Assembly: GCA_046590195.1 (NCBI GenBank)
Contig: JBKJTP010000194.1
Span: 1-25,401 of the forward strand
Reading direction: 5' to 3'
Length of the DNA: 25,401 nt
From: JBKJTP01 sp046590195
GTDB taxonomy: Bacteria > Bacteroidota > Ignavibacteria > Palsa-1295
Shown: positions 8,369 through 15,269 of the stretch, piece after piece
Position numbering within the stretch: position 1 is the first letter of the stretch
How the letters are laid out: every line of letters starts with the position of its first letter
The notes under the pieces: generated by a model
Told to the model about the DNA's origin: nothing
The model's database searches: none
The model's input: only the letters and a program-made list of their open reading frames with translations
Made by a program: the position numbers and the translations under genes

Positions 8369-8677
8369 ATGAAGAACTTCCTCATTATTATTACCTACAA
8401 GGTCCCGATCGAGACGGTCGAGGAGCACACTCCCGCTCACCGCGAATACCTCAAGACGCAGTATGCACAGGGGCGGCTGCTGATGTCGGGTCCGTTCGTC
8501 CCGAGAACTGCCGGAGTCCTCTGGGCCCAGGCGCAGGAGAGGGAGGACGTGGAGGCGATGATCCAGTCCGACCCCTTTTACCTAAATCAGGTGGCCGATT
8601 GGCAGATCATTGAGTTCAAGCCGGTCATGTTCGCCGATGGGTTGAAAGCCACCATTGAGGCCCAGATCGGGCAGTAA
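8369..8677 (+). CDS. YCII-family protein (YciI-like)
   Basis: A 102-residue protein of the YCII-related alpha/beta (ferredoxin-like, dimeric) family. It shows the family pattern: an N-terminal strand FLIIITY, a conserved histidine in AHREYL (His24), GRLLMSGPF near residues 36-43, and DPF (Asp68), where the His/Asp pair lines the putative active site. The fold is known from E. coli YciI and from domains in catabolic enzymes, but a specific reaction is rarely established. The start ATG at 8369 lacks a clear Shine-Dalgarno sequence. It stands alone, 87 bases before hisC on the same strand and divergent from the solute-binding gene. Confidence 0.85.
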   Translation: MKNFLIIITYKVPIETVEEHTPAHREYLKTQYAQGRLLMSGPFVPRTAGVLWAQAQEREDVEAMIQSDPFYLNQVADWQIIEFKPVMFADGLKATIEAQIGQ

Positions 8678-8764
8678 TCGAGTGATGGAATTAGCGTCAC
8701 AGAATACCCGTTTTTGCTGCCGATCCTCCCAAGCAGTAACGCATTGTTCTTTACGAAGCCCAGC

Positions 8765-9871
8765 ATGGTCCGCATCCCTCATCATATCCAGAAATTAGAG
8801 GCCTATAAGGCAGGCCGACCAATACCCGAGGTCCTGAAACAGTACGGACTCTCGCGGGCGATCAAGCTGGCCTCGAATGAGAATCCGCTCGGTGCATCGC
8901 CGAAAGCGATCGAAGCGATGATGGCATCAGTTCATGATGTAGCGTCCTACCCAAATGGCGGCAAGAGTCTTCGCGAAGTTCTAGCTGCACACTACCGTCT
9001 TGACATCGATCAGGTCATCGCTGGCGCCGGAAGCGAAGGGGTGATGGACACCGTCATGCGCACATTCCTTGAGCCGGGCGACGAAGTTGTGACAAGCGCA
9101 GGTACGTTCGTTGGCTTCTATGTTATCGCTCGGACACTGAATGTTGAAATGCGTCTTGCACCGCTGAGGGACTACGAGTATGATCTCGATGCGATGCTCG
9201 ATTTGATCACTGAGAGGACGCGGATGATCTATCTAGCAAATCCGAATAATCCGACAGGCTCCTATTTTTCGCGAGAGGATTTCGAGCGCTTCTATGCCCG
9301 TGTACCGAAAGACGTGCTGATCATTCACGATGAGGCATATTATGATTTTGCGATCGACGACGCAGCGGAATATCCAAGTTATCTTACCGATATCCGCCCC
9401 AACCTCATTACCTTTCGCACGTTCTCAAAGTCGCACGGCCTCGCGGGCATACGCATCGGCTTTGGCACAGGCCCCGCAGAGCTTATCCTTCCGGCGCTCA
9501 AAGTAAAGCTTCCATTCGAACCGAACACGCTCGCGCAGATAGCGGGCATCGCCGCTCTCGATGATGCAGATTTTCTGAAACAGACGATCGAGGTCAACCG
9601 TCAAGGTAAACAGCAGATCGGGAAAGCGTTGAGTGATCTCGAGATCCGCTTCATCGATACATTTGCGAATTTCTTCTGCATGATCTTCGAATCGGCAGAG
9701 ATCGCGAAGCAGGTCACTGAGAACCTGGAGCGTCATGGTGTGATCACACGACATCTGGTAGGATTTATGCTGCCGGAGTGCGTTCGACTATCCATCGGTA
9801 CGCGCGAACAGAATGAAGAAGCTATCGCTGCAATACAGGATGTGATGGAAGAAATGAGAATGACAGCGTAA
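8765..9871 (+). CDS. hisC: histidinol-phosphate aminotransferase-type enzyme (HisC family)
   Basis: A class I/II PLP aminotransferase of 368 residues. Motifs in order are KLASNENPLGASPKA (substrate and PLP site, residues 34-48), GAGSEG (phosphate binding), ANPNNPTGS (158-166), HDEAYYDF with Asp189, and RTFSKSHGLAGIRIG with the Schiff-base Lys222. Together with a C-terminal VRLSIGTREQNE motif these are the HisC pattern. The canonical role is to transaminate imidazole-acetol phosphate in histidine synthesis. No other his genes are nearby, and enzymes of this subfamily can also act on aromatic amino acids, so the exact substrate is uncertain. The frame opens at a TTG at 8714, but the ATG at 8765 is preferred because the family alignment starts there. 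The next gene begins 6 bases after its stop, so they are probably co-transcribed. Confidence 0.87.
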   Translation: MVRIPHHIQKLEAYKAGRPIPEVLKQYGLSRAIKLASNENPLGASPKAIEAMMASVHDVASYPNGGKSLREVLAAHYRLDIDQVIAGAGSEGVMDTVMRTFLEPGDEVVTSAGTFVGFYVIARTLNVEMRLAPLRDYEYDLDAMLDLITERTRMIYLANPNNPTGSYFSREDFERFYARVPKDVLIIHDEAYYDFAIDDAAEYPSYLTDIRPNLITFRTFSKSHGLAGIRIGFGTGPAELILPALKVKLPFEPNTLAQIAGIAALDDADFLKQTIEVNRQGKQQIGKALSDLEIRFIDTFANFFCMIFESAEIAKQVTENLERHGVITRHLVGFMLPECVRLSIGTREQNEEAIAAIQDVMEEMRMTA

Positions 9872-9877
9872 ACAATT

Positions 9878-10792
9878 ATGGCAGGACAGCTAGACATCAC
9901 CGAGTACTTAAAGCCCGAGGTTGCCTCGAGCCTCGGGAGTCTTGAGCTCGTCGCCAAATTTGTTGTCGAAGGTTTTATCACCGGGCTTCATAAGTCGCCG
10001 TATCACGGCTTCTCTGTGGAGTTTGCGCAGCACCGCCCGTACAATCCAGGGGATGCGATCCGCAACATCGATTGGAAGCTCTTCGCCCGTACGGACCGCC
10101 ACTACGTCAAGCAGTTCGAAGAAGAAACGAATCTGAAGGCGTATATCGTCGTCGATGCATCGAAGTCGATGAACTACACATCGGATGCGAAGAAGATAGT
10201 GACGAAGTATCGGTACGCGACGCTGCTTTCTGCCGCGTTGTCGTATCTGTTGATGCGTCAGCAGGATGGTGTCGGTCTCGCGATCTTCGATGAGCAGTTG
10301 CGAACGTTCATGCCAGCGCGGCTCAAGCGGACGTATTTGACCGAGATGCTCAAGGCACTGACGAACGCCGAGCCATCAAACAAGACAGCCACAAAGACCG
10401 CATTGCGTCGCGTCGCAGAGCGCGTGAACCGCAAAGGACTTATCATCGTGATCAGCGATTTCCTCGATGACCCGGATGAGACCATGGCATCTCTGAAGCT
10501 ATTCCGCCACATGGGCCACGAGGTACTGGCGTTCCAGGTGCTGGATCCCGTCGAGCTCTCATTCGATCTCGCAGCCAGCGATGCAACGATCTTCGATATG
10601 GAGACCGGCGACAAAATGCGCACGCAGCCATATCAGATGCAAGCAACCTACAAAAAGGCGATGACCGAGTTCATCGAGAACTTCAAAGCGCGTATGACCG
10701 CCGAGGGGATGGATTATCTCCTGCTCGAGACAACAACGCCATTCGATCGCGCATTAGCGGAGTATCTCCATCGCCGCCAGCGCATTGGCTAG
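9878..10792 (+). CDS. DUF58 domain protein (MoxR-partner type, vWFA-like)
   Basis: A 304-residue soluble protein with the DUF58 signature between residues 36 and 84: GLHKSPYHGFSVEFAQHR, then YNPGDAIRNIDWKLFAR, then FEEE. It is followed by a vWFA-like domain whose metal site is DASKS (Asp93 to Ser97). DUF58 proteins usually work with a MoxR AAA+ ATPase to assemble or activate membrane or metal-cofactor complexes. Here no MoxR, vWFA or TPR/BatD gene is adjacent, which is unusual. The protein has no membrane helix. It begins 6 bases after hisC, so it is likely in the same transcript. Its stop overlaps that of the convergent aminotransferase through a shared CTAG. Confidence 0.9.
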   Translation: MAGQLDITEYLKPEVASSLGSLELVAKFVVEGFITGLHKSPYHGFSVEFAQHRPYNPGDAIRNIDWKLFARTDRHYVKQFEEETNLKAYIVVDASKSMNYTSDAKKIVTKYRYATLLSAALSYLLMRQQDGVGLAIFDEQLRTFMPARLKRTYLTEMLKALTNAEPSNKTATKTALRRVAERVNRKGLIIVISDFLDDPDETMASLKLFRHMGHEVLAFQVLDPVELSFDLAASDATIFDMETGDKMRTQPYQMQATYKKAMTEFIENFKARMTAEGMDYLLLETTTPFDRALAEYLHRRQRIG

Positions 10793-11913
10793 TCGAGCAG
10801 CGCGATCATAAACTTGCGCAACTCCTCCTCGGTATTGTAGAAATGGGGCGAGACACGAAGCTTCCCAACGCGTAGCGAGATCACGACATCCTGCTTCAGC
10901 AATCGCTCGTGTACCGCATCGGCATTCTCGAACTCAAACGTCACGATGCCTGCACGCAACGCTTCCGCTTTCGGCGTGATGACGTTGATACCTCGCAATG
11001 ACAAACGGTCATGAAGATAGCCCGAGAGATCGAGCACATTGCGAGTCATCTGCTCAAGTCCAAACGAATTGAAAACTTCGAGTGAAGCCTTTAGTCCGCT
11101 CATCCCGACATAATTCAGCGTGCCGTTCTCAAAGCGTCCTGCATCGGGACGCAAGCGAGTTGGATCAAGCGCGGCGAAATCGAACGGATTAGTGACAGAG
11201 GTCCAGCCAAGAGAGCACTGGTTAATGCGCGCAAGCGCACGCTGGCTAGCATAAACCCACGCAGTGCCTTCCGGCGACATCAGCCACTTGTGTGAGCCGC
11301 ATGAGACAAAGTCAATATTATCCGCGACAACATCGAACCGTGCATGCGGCAACGCCTGGATCGCATCCACCGCAAAGAGAATATCATGCTCACTACAGAT
11401 CTTGCCGATAGCATTCACATCGAGCTTCTGCCCGGTCATGAACTGCACTGAGCTGACGGAGACAAGCTTTGTCTCGGGCCTGATCGCAGCTTTGATCTGC
11501 TCTGGTGTGATCATCTGATCCTCCGATTGCAAGATCTCTACATCGACACCGAATCGCTTAAGATTGAGAAAGGGATAGAGGTTTGCCGGGAATTCGACAG
11601 CATTTAGGATGATGTGATCGCCAGCTTTCCAATCGAGACCGGTTGCAAGGATGTTGAGTCCATCGCTCGTATTAAGGACGAAAGCGATGTCCTCAGCGTG
11701 TGCATTGATCAATCCACCTAGCAGGATCTTCGTCTCCAGCATCATCTTCATTGCCCAGGGATAAGGCTCGATGCCTTTAAGCGCCCGCTTCTCGAGATAC
11801 TTCCCAACACCCTCGCGAACGGCGAAGCTGATCGGAGAAACAGCTGCATGATTCAGGTAGACCGTATCGGTCCACGTATGTGGAAATTGCTTGCGTGCTT
11901 CAGTAACCGTCAT
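10789..11913 (-). CDS. class V aminotransferase (PLP-dependent, NifS/kynureninase-like fold)
   Basis: A 374-residue fold-type-I PLP enzyme of the class V group. Visible motifs are YLNHAAVSPI near the N-terminus (residues 19-28), NTSDGLNILATGL for phosphate binding, VEFPAN (106-111), the PLP aspartate in VDAIQALPH (Asp183), and the lysine in GSHKWLMSPEG (Lys209). The C-terminus has SLRVGKLRVSPHFYNTEEEL, like the arginine region of the KynU in this window. It could be an isopenicillin-epimerase-like, cysteine-desulfurase-like or other lyase/transaminase, and the sequence does not decide. No cysteine-rich active loop typical of SufS is evident. It overlaps kdsB by 4 bases (ATG/stop overlap), so the two form a minus-strand pair in which it is downstream. 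Confidence 0.85.
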   Translation of the reverse strand: MTVTEARKQFPHTWTDTVYLNHAAVSPISFAVREGVGKYLEKRALKGIEPYPWAMKMMLETKILLGGLINAHAEDIAFVLNTSDGLNILATGLDWKAGDHIILNAVEFPANLYPFLNLKRFGVDVEILQSEDQMITPEQIKAAIRPETKLVSVSSVQFMTGQKLDVNAIGKICSEHDILFAVDAIQALPHARFDVVADNIDFVSCGSHKWLMSPEGTAWVYASQRALARINQCSLGWTSVTNPFDFAALDPTRLRPDAGRFENGTLNYVGMSGLKASLEVFNSFGLEQMTRNVLDLSGYLHDRLSLRGINVITPKAEALRAGIVTFEFENADAVHERLLKQDVVISLRVGKLRVSPHFYNTEEELRKFMIALLD

Positions 11914-12662
11914 GCTCTGTTCAAAATATCTTCAACGCGCTTGATGTCTTCAGCTACATCGACAGCTATGCTCTCATACTCTACCTCAATGCAACGGATC
12001 GAAATGCCAGCATGCAGTAAACGCAATTGCTCCAATCGCTCGATACGCTCTAACTGGCTTTCTCCAAGAGATGCGAACTGCTCAAGTACCTCACGTTGAT
12101 AAGCGTAAAGCCCGATGTGCTTCTTATAGGGATAATCGGTCATCCAGGTCGCTGGCTCTTCCTTCTGCCGATCGCGATTGAATGGGATGAGTTGCCGGGA
12201 GAAGTAAATACCATTGTTCTCGCTGTCGAGCACGACCTTTACAATGTTGGGATCGGTAAGCTCGCGGAGATCACGAAGCGGTGTGATCGGCGTCGCGGCG
12301 TTGATCGAGCGATCGCTCATCACTTCGGCCAGCGAACGGATGACTTCTGGCGGAACAAGCGGCTCATCGCCTTGCACGTTGATCACAATGTCATATTCTC
12401 CAGGCAGCTCACGTGCCGCGGCTGCGACGCGGTCGGTGCCGGATGGAATAGCCGGGCTCGTCAATATGCACTGACCGCCAAAACCTCGAACATGGTTGAG
12501 TATGTCCTCGTGATCGGTGGTCACGAAAACCTCTGCACATTCAGCCTTGACGCATTGCGTATAGACTCGCTGGATAAGCGAAATGCCATTAATGAGAGCC
12601 AGAGGTTTTTGCGGCAAGCGCTGGGAGTAGTAGCGCGCAGGGATAATTATAGCTGTAGACAT
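11910..12662 (-). CDS. kdsB: 3-deoxy-manno-octulosonate cytidylyltransferase (CMP-Kdo synthetase)
   Basis: This enzyme activates Kdo with CTP to CMP-Kdo for the LPS inner core, so the cell has an outer membrane with Kdo. The 250-residue protein matches the KdsB family: AIIIPARYYSQRLPQKPL at the N-terminus (the canonical loop has Gly where Gln stands), SGTDRVAAAA, NVQGDEPLVPP, HIGLYAYQREVLEQF followed by ERIERLEQLRLLHAG, and ESIAVDVAED at the C-terminus. The length is normal. The start is the ATG at 12662-12660. A TATCTTTG element ends only 4 bases upstream of that ATG, so the mRNA may be leaderless. The downstream class V aminotransferase overlaps by 4 bases. Confidence 0.95.
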   Translation of the reverse strand: MSTAIIIPARYYSQRLPQKPLALINGISLIQRVYTQCVKAECAEVFVTTDHEDILNHVRGFGGQCILTSPAIPSGTDRVAAAARELPGEYDIVINVQGDEPLVPPEVIRSLAEVMSDRSINAATPITPLRDLRELTDPNIVKVVLDSENNGIYFSRQLIPFNRDRQKEEPATWMTDYPYKKHIGLYAYQREVLEQFASLGESQLERIERLEQLRLLHAGISIRCIEVEYESIAVDVAEDIKRVEDILNRA

Positions 12663-12666
12663 GATG

Positions 12667-12674
12667 CAAAGATA
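12667..12674 (-). promoter_or_regulatory. Bacteroidota-type -7 element directly before kdsB
   Basis: On the minus strand TATCTTTG matches TAnnTTTG and is followed by CATC and then the kdsB ATG. The surrounding CCGTATCTTTGCA is nearly identical to CCGTATTTTTGCA upstream of ribE. A -33 TTG is not evident. With normal geometry transcription would start at or next to the ATG. Confidence 0.4.
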
Positions 12675-12695
12675 CGGAGTTACTCACTCCACTCT

Positions 12696-12770
12696 GTCAT
12701 CCTGAGCCGAGTCTCCTGAAAGTATCAATGCGATGCATTGACCCTGGAGGATAGCGTCGCTCAGGATGAC
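12696..12770. repeat. imperfect palindromic intergenic element with GTCATCCTGAGC arms
   Basis: GTCATCCTGAGC at 12696-12707 is repeated in inverse at 12759-12770 (GCTCAGGATGAC). Between them is a small hairpin, CAATGC-GAT-GCATTG, at 12726-12740. The GTCATCCTGAGC word is familiar from dispersed intergenic repeats in many Bacteroidota and Chlorobiota genomes. The whole unit is about 75 bases and has no coding capacity. A REP- or MITE-like origin is plausible. Only one copy is seen in this window. Confidence 0.65.
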
Positions 12771-12774
12771 GCAC

Positions 12775-12810
12775 AAAAAAAAGCACAGGCGCCCCGAAGG
12801 CCGCCTGTGC
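12775..12810 (-). terminator. strong minus-strand intrinsic terminator with no protein gene in front
   Basis: GCACAGGCG at 12783-12791 pairs with CGCCTGTGC at 12802-12810. A mismatch and two further G-C pairs lie inside. On the minus strand the stem is followed immediately by eight U (A at 12775-12782 on the plus strand). It points away from the MFS gene and sits upstream of kdsB, so it must end a transcript that arises between 12811 and 13083. Confidence 0.8.
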
Positions 12811-12978
12811 CTCTATCTAACTCCGTCATAGACGTGGACCCCAGGATCCTTGCCATGACTGATCTCTCCAACCGCAGTGTCCTTTCGGACTTATCCTCTC
12901 GCTATCGCCTAAGTTCTGAGCATCTATGTTCCAAAGTCTCTCGGCACTTCCTGTAGCTACTTCCGAGGAGCTTCGTGC
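12783..12978 (-). ncRNA. candidate small RNA, rod-shaped, possibly 6S-like
   Basis: The strand ending at the orphan terminator has no credible ORF but can fold into a long irregular rod. Pairings seen by eye are 12967-12972 with 12819-12824 (AGCUCC/GGAGUU, one G-U), 12949-12953 with 12842-12846 (CAGGA/UCCUG), 12943-12946 with 12851-12854 (UGCC/GGCA), 12935-12938 with 12857-12860 (GACU/AGUC), and an internal hairpin GUCC-GAAA-GGAC at 12879-12890. The large internal loop between the first two helices is reminiscent of the central bubble of 6S RNA, and the word GCGGUUGG also occurs in E. coli 6S. That match is short and may be chance. A TATTAT at 12984-12989 could be a -10 element, giving a start near 12978 and a length of about 190 nt. 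The 5' end is a guess. Confidence 0.4.
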
Positions 12979-13083
12979 GGTCTATAATATATATTCTCCA
13001 TTACCATGCCATATCTCCCACACTAACATTTTGATGGAAACCTCAGCTATGATGTGCCGTAGAGAACACTTCGTGCCACCGCA
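12811..13083. other. gene-free stretch between kdsB and the MFS gene
   Basis: This is the part of the only long intergenic region (12663-13083) outside the listed repeat and terminator. I find no protein gene on either strand, since the short ORFs lack family features and cross the terminator. It contains the candidate small RNA body on the minus strand. Upstream of that, an AT-rich TATAATATATATTC patch lies near 12982-12995. From 12996 to 13083, directly before the MFS start, I see nothing recognisable. Confidence 0.6.
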
Positions 13084-14400
13084 ATGCAAACGCTAAAGAC
13101 ATATTACTCACAGCTTACGAGGCTCACAGCTCATCGTTCGTACCGCCGATTGCTTATCGGTGGCGCGATCTCCGCTATGGGCGATCGTATCGGCTACATC
13201 GCTTTTCTCGCAGCAGTAACGCATGCGAGCTCGACTACGAGCAGTGGTGTGATGGCTGTTGGTATGCTCACAATGGCGGAGATGTTGCCCCCGATCATCG
13301 CAGCGCCATTGGTCTCGCTGATGGTCGATCGCTTCGATAGACGGAAGCTGATGTTCTGGGCAGATATTGCACGCGCGATCTTCTTTCTCATCGCCGCACT
13401 CTACCCATCGCTCTGGATCTTCTATACGACAGCGTTCATGTCTGCCGCATTCACGGTGCTCTTCGAGCCATCGCGTCAGGCACTTGAGCCGAACTACGTA
13501 CCTGAAGGTGAGATCACCCAGGCAAATGGCTTGCGTCAGAGCCTGATGTCAGTCGTGATGATCTGCGGTCCTGCCATTGGTGGATTGCTTGCAGGTACAG
13601 TTGGCTTCACCTATGCATTCCTCATCAACGCTGTCAGCTTTCTCGGAAGCGCCTACATGGTGTCCGATCTCGATGCCGTGGAGACAAAGCGAGATGGCAA
13701 GCGCAGCAGCATAAAGGAAGAACTGCTGGGCGGATTCCGGTTGGTAAAAGAAAGTCCTGGCCTTAGCTATCTCTTTGTGATGTTCGGCGTGTTCACGCTC
13801 GTCATCGGCGTGCAATTTCCGCTCATCTACATCTTCGTGAAAGAAGTGCTAGGTGGCGGACCAACCGAAGCTGGCTGGCTCTTCTCTGCAGTCGGTGTTG
13901 GTGGCCTGTTAGGTGGTGCTGCACTTGCATCACTGAAGAAGGAGAACAAGCCGTTCGATCTGAAGACGCTGCGTGGCAAACGCAATCTCGCATGGCTCGC
14001 AGTGATCGATGGTGTGCTTGTGATCTTCTTTGCGATCCAGACTACGCTTGTACCGACGATGATCTTCTTCGGTCTGTTCGGCTTTGTCGGCACTGCATTC
14101 CATGCAGCGATCACCGCAGCCGTTGCGACCGAGGCACCCGAGCATCTTCGTGGACGAGTCTTCGCACTCAACACAGCGATGCATGGGCCGCTCATCGTGC
14201 TATCGATCGCACTCGGCACTCCGCTAGCAGAGCAATATGGGTCTGTGCCGGTATTTATCGGAAGTGGGTTGCTCGAGTTGATCGTCGGTGCGGCCTGTCT
14301 GTACTGGGCATTCACGATGCATCGTACGCGCCAACGATCCGAGAGCTTCGGCATCAGCCCTTCGTTTAGCCCGTTACGATCGCCGGACAAAGAGGGATAA
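13084..14400 (+). CDS. MFS transporter (MFS_3 / enterobactin-exporter-like family)
   Basis: A 438-residue major facilitator with about 11-12 hydrophobic helices. The inner loop VDRFDRRKLMFWADIARA (about residues 80-97) is the classical MFS motif between helices 2 and 3 and is well conserved in the EntS-like, drug/siderophore-exporting MFS_3 subgroup. LFEPSRQALEPNYVP and the NGLRQSLMSVVMICGPAIGG stretch in helix 5 also fit that group. HLRGRVFALNTAMHGP in the second half is the matching repeat motif. The likely role is proton-driven export of a small molecule, with substrate unknown. The start is ATG 13084 with no Shine-Dalgarno. The gene is monocistronic and ends at a perfect palindromic terminator. 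The C-terminal 25 residues are polar and probably cytoplasmic. Confidence 0.88.
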   Translation: MQTLKTYYSQLTRLTAHRSYRRLLIGGAISAMGDRIGYIAFLAAVTHASSTTSSGVMAVGMLTMAEMLPPIIAAPLVSLMVDRFDRRKLMFWADIARAIFFLIAALYPSLWIFYTTAFMSAAFTVLFEPSRQALEPNYVPEGEITQANGLRQSLMSVVMICGPAIGGLLAGTVGFTYAFLINAVSFLGSAYMVSDLDAVETKRDGKRSSIKEELLGGFRLVKESPGLSYLFVMFGVFTLVIGVQFPLIYIFVKEVLGGGPTEAGWLFSAVGVGGLLGGAALASLKKENKPFDLKTLRGKRNLAWLAVIDGVLVIFFAIQTTLVPTMIFFGLFGFVGTAFHAAITAAVATEAPEHLRGRVFALNTAMHGPLIVLSIALGTPLAEQYGSVPVFIGSGLLELIVGAACLYWAFTMHRTRQRSESFGISPSFSPLRSPDKEG

Positions 14401-14412
14401 GAGTAAGAACGC

Positions 14413-14442
14413 AAGAAGGCCGCTGATATCAGCGGCCTTCTT
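14413..14442. terminator. perfect 30-base palindrome, bidirectional terminator
   Basis: AAGAAGGCCGCTGAT at 14413-14427 is followed by its exact reverse complement to 14442. The stem is GC-rich and carries A and T runs at its ends, so it works in both directions. It lies between the convergent MFS gene (end 14400) and the DUF4249 gene, whose stop starts at 14444 and overlaps the palindrome edge. Confidence 0.85.
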
Positions 14443-15269
14443 CATCTTACTTTCCTCTCTACTACTGTGCACCCGAAGAAAATGCCGATTGCATCTCCTT
14501 GCACATTCCACTTCACCAGGGCCGGATTGCCAAGATTTACGTCCACATCTGCATTCCTGGATTCGAAATACTCATAGTATCCCGGAGCGAAGAAATAGGC
14601 ACGTGCAAGTAGAGTGTATTCGTGGTCATTACCATTCGGTACGGCGATAGTTGACCGCATGAGTACTGTTCCGAATTCATCTGCGGACCGATCTGAGTAG
14701 ACACCATAATTTAAATTACTAGTTTCCCAATCTCCACCCAACGGGTCATAGCCGTATCTCCAGTACCCAAAGCGTACTGAATAGCCCTCTGGTACTTTAA
14801 CATTGGCGTAGAGATTCTGATAGGTCCAGCCGTAATCGGGGTCTTTGAACTCCTGCGTCCATGCAGAGTCGATTGTACCTGCCTCTGGGATAATAGTTGT
14901 TGCTGTCGCATGCTTCTTCCCCCAGACCACACTTAGGGTGTATGACATTCCCCTTTGCGGAATGAGGCCCACGGGACGATACTTGCCGCCGTATCCAATG
15001 TACACTAGCGGATATGAGAAACCACCGCCTGAAATGCTCGCAACCGCATTCGCCAAATATGCTTCATTGCTATCGAATGGAATATTCAGGGGGAGTGTCC
15101 TTGTGATTTGAACCGTATTTGTCGTGCTGTCAGCGAAGAGGATGCCATGTATCACAAGCTTCTCCTCATAAGGCAAACCCTCTGCATCAAGGATCTCTTC
15201 ACAGGACGAGATCGATAACCCTGCCAGCACCAAGAGAAGGAGAGCGAATCTATGAAGTGGAGTTCTCAT
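14442..15269 (-). CDS. DUF4249 lipoprotein, partner of the TonB-dependent receptor
   Basis: A 275-residue protein with a lipoprotein signal: a hydrophobic run at residues 8-20 and SISSC with Cys23, followed by EE. Acidic residues directly after the cysteine can favour surface exposure in Bacteroidota, which is an inference here. The rest is a DUF4249-type sequence: KLVIHGILFADSTTNTVQITRT, PLNIPFDSN, then beta-rich stretches with many aromatics. DUF4249 proteins are regularly encoded beside carboxypeptidase-regulatory-domain TonB receptors and probably bind the ligand at the cell surface. The start codon overlaps the stop of the upstream receptor (TAATG), a sign of translational coupling. It ends at the 14413-14442 terminator. 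Confidence 0.85.
   Translation of the reverse strand: MRTPLHRFALLLLVLAGLSISSCEEILDAEGLPYEEKLVIHGILFADSTTNTVQITRTLPLNIPFDSNEAYLANAVASISGGGFSYPLVYIGYGGKYRPVGLIPQRGMSYTLSVVWGKKHATATTIIPEAGTIDSAWTQEFKDPDYGWTYQNLYANVKVPEGYSVRFGYWRYGYDPLGGDWETSNLNYGVYSDRSADEFGTVLMRSTIAVPNGNDHEYTLLARAYFFAPGYYEYFESRNADVDVNLGNPALVKWNVQGDAIGIFFGCTVVERKVR

Noticed and set aside
8714..8764. TTG start giving 17 extra N-terminal residues to hisC
   Set aside because: The family alignment begins at the ATG at 8765, and the extension is not conserved in character.
12738..12956. 72-codon plus-strand ORF in the kdsB-MFS intergenic region
   Set aside because: It runs through the terminator hairpin and the poly-A tract, and has no motif or ribosome site. 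The region fits a minus-strand RNA better.
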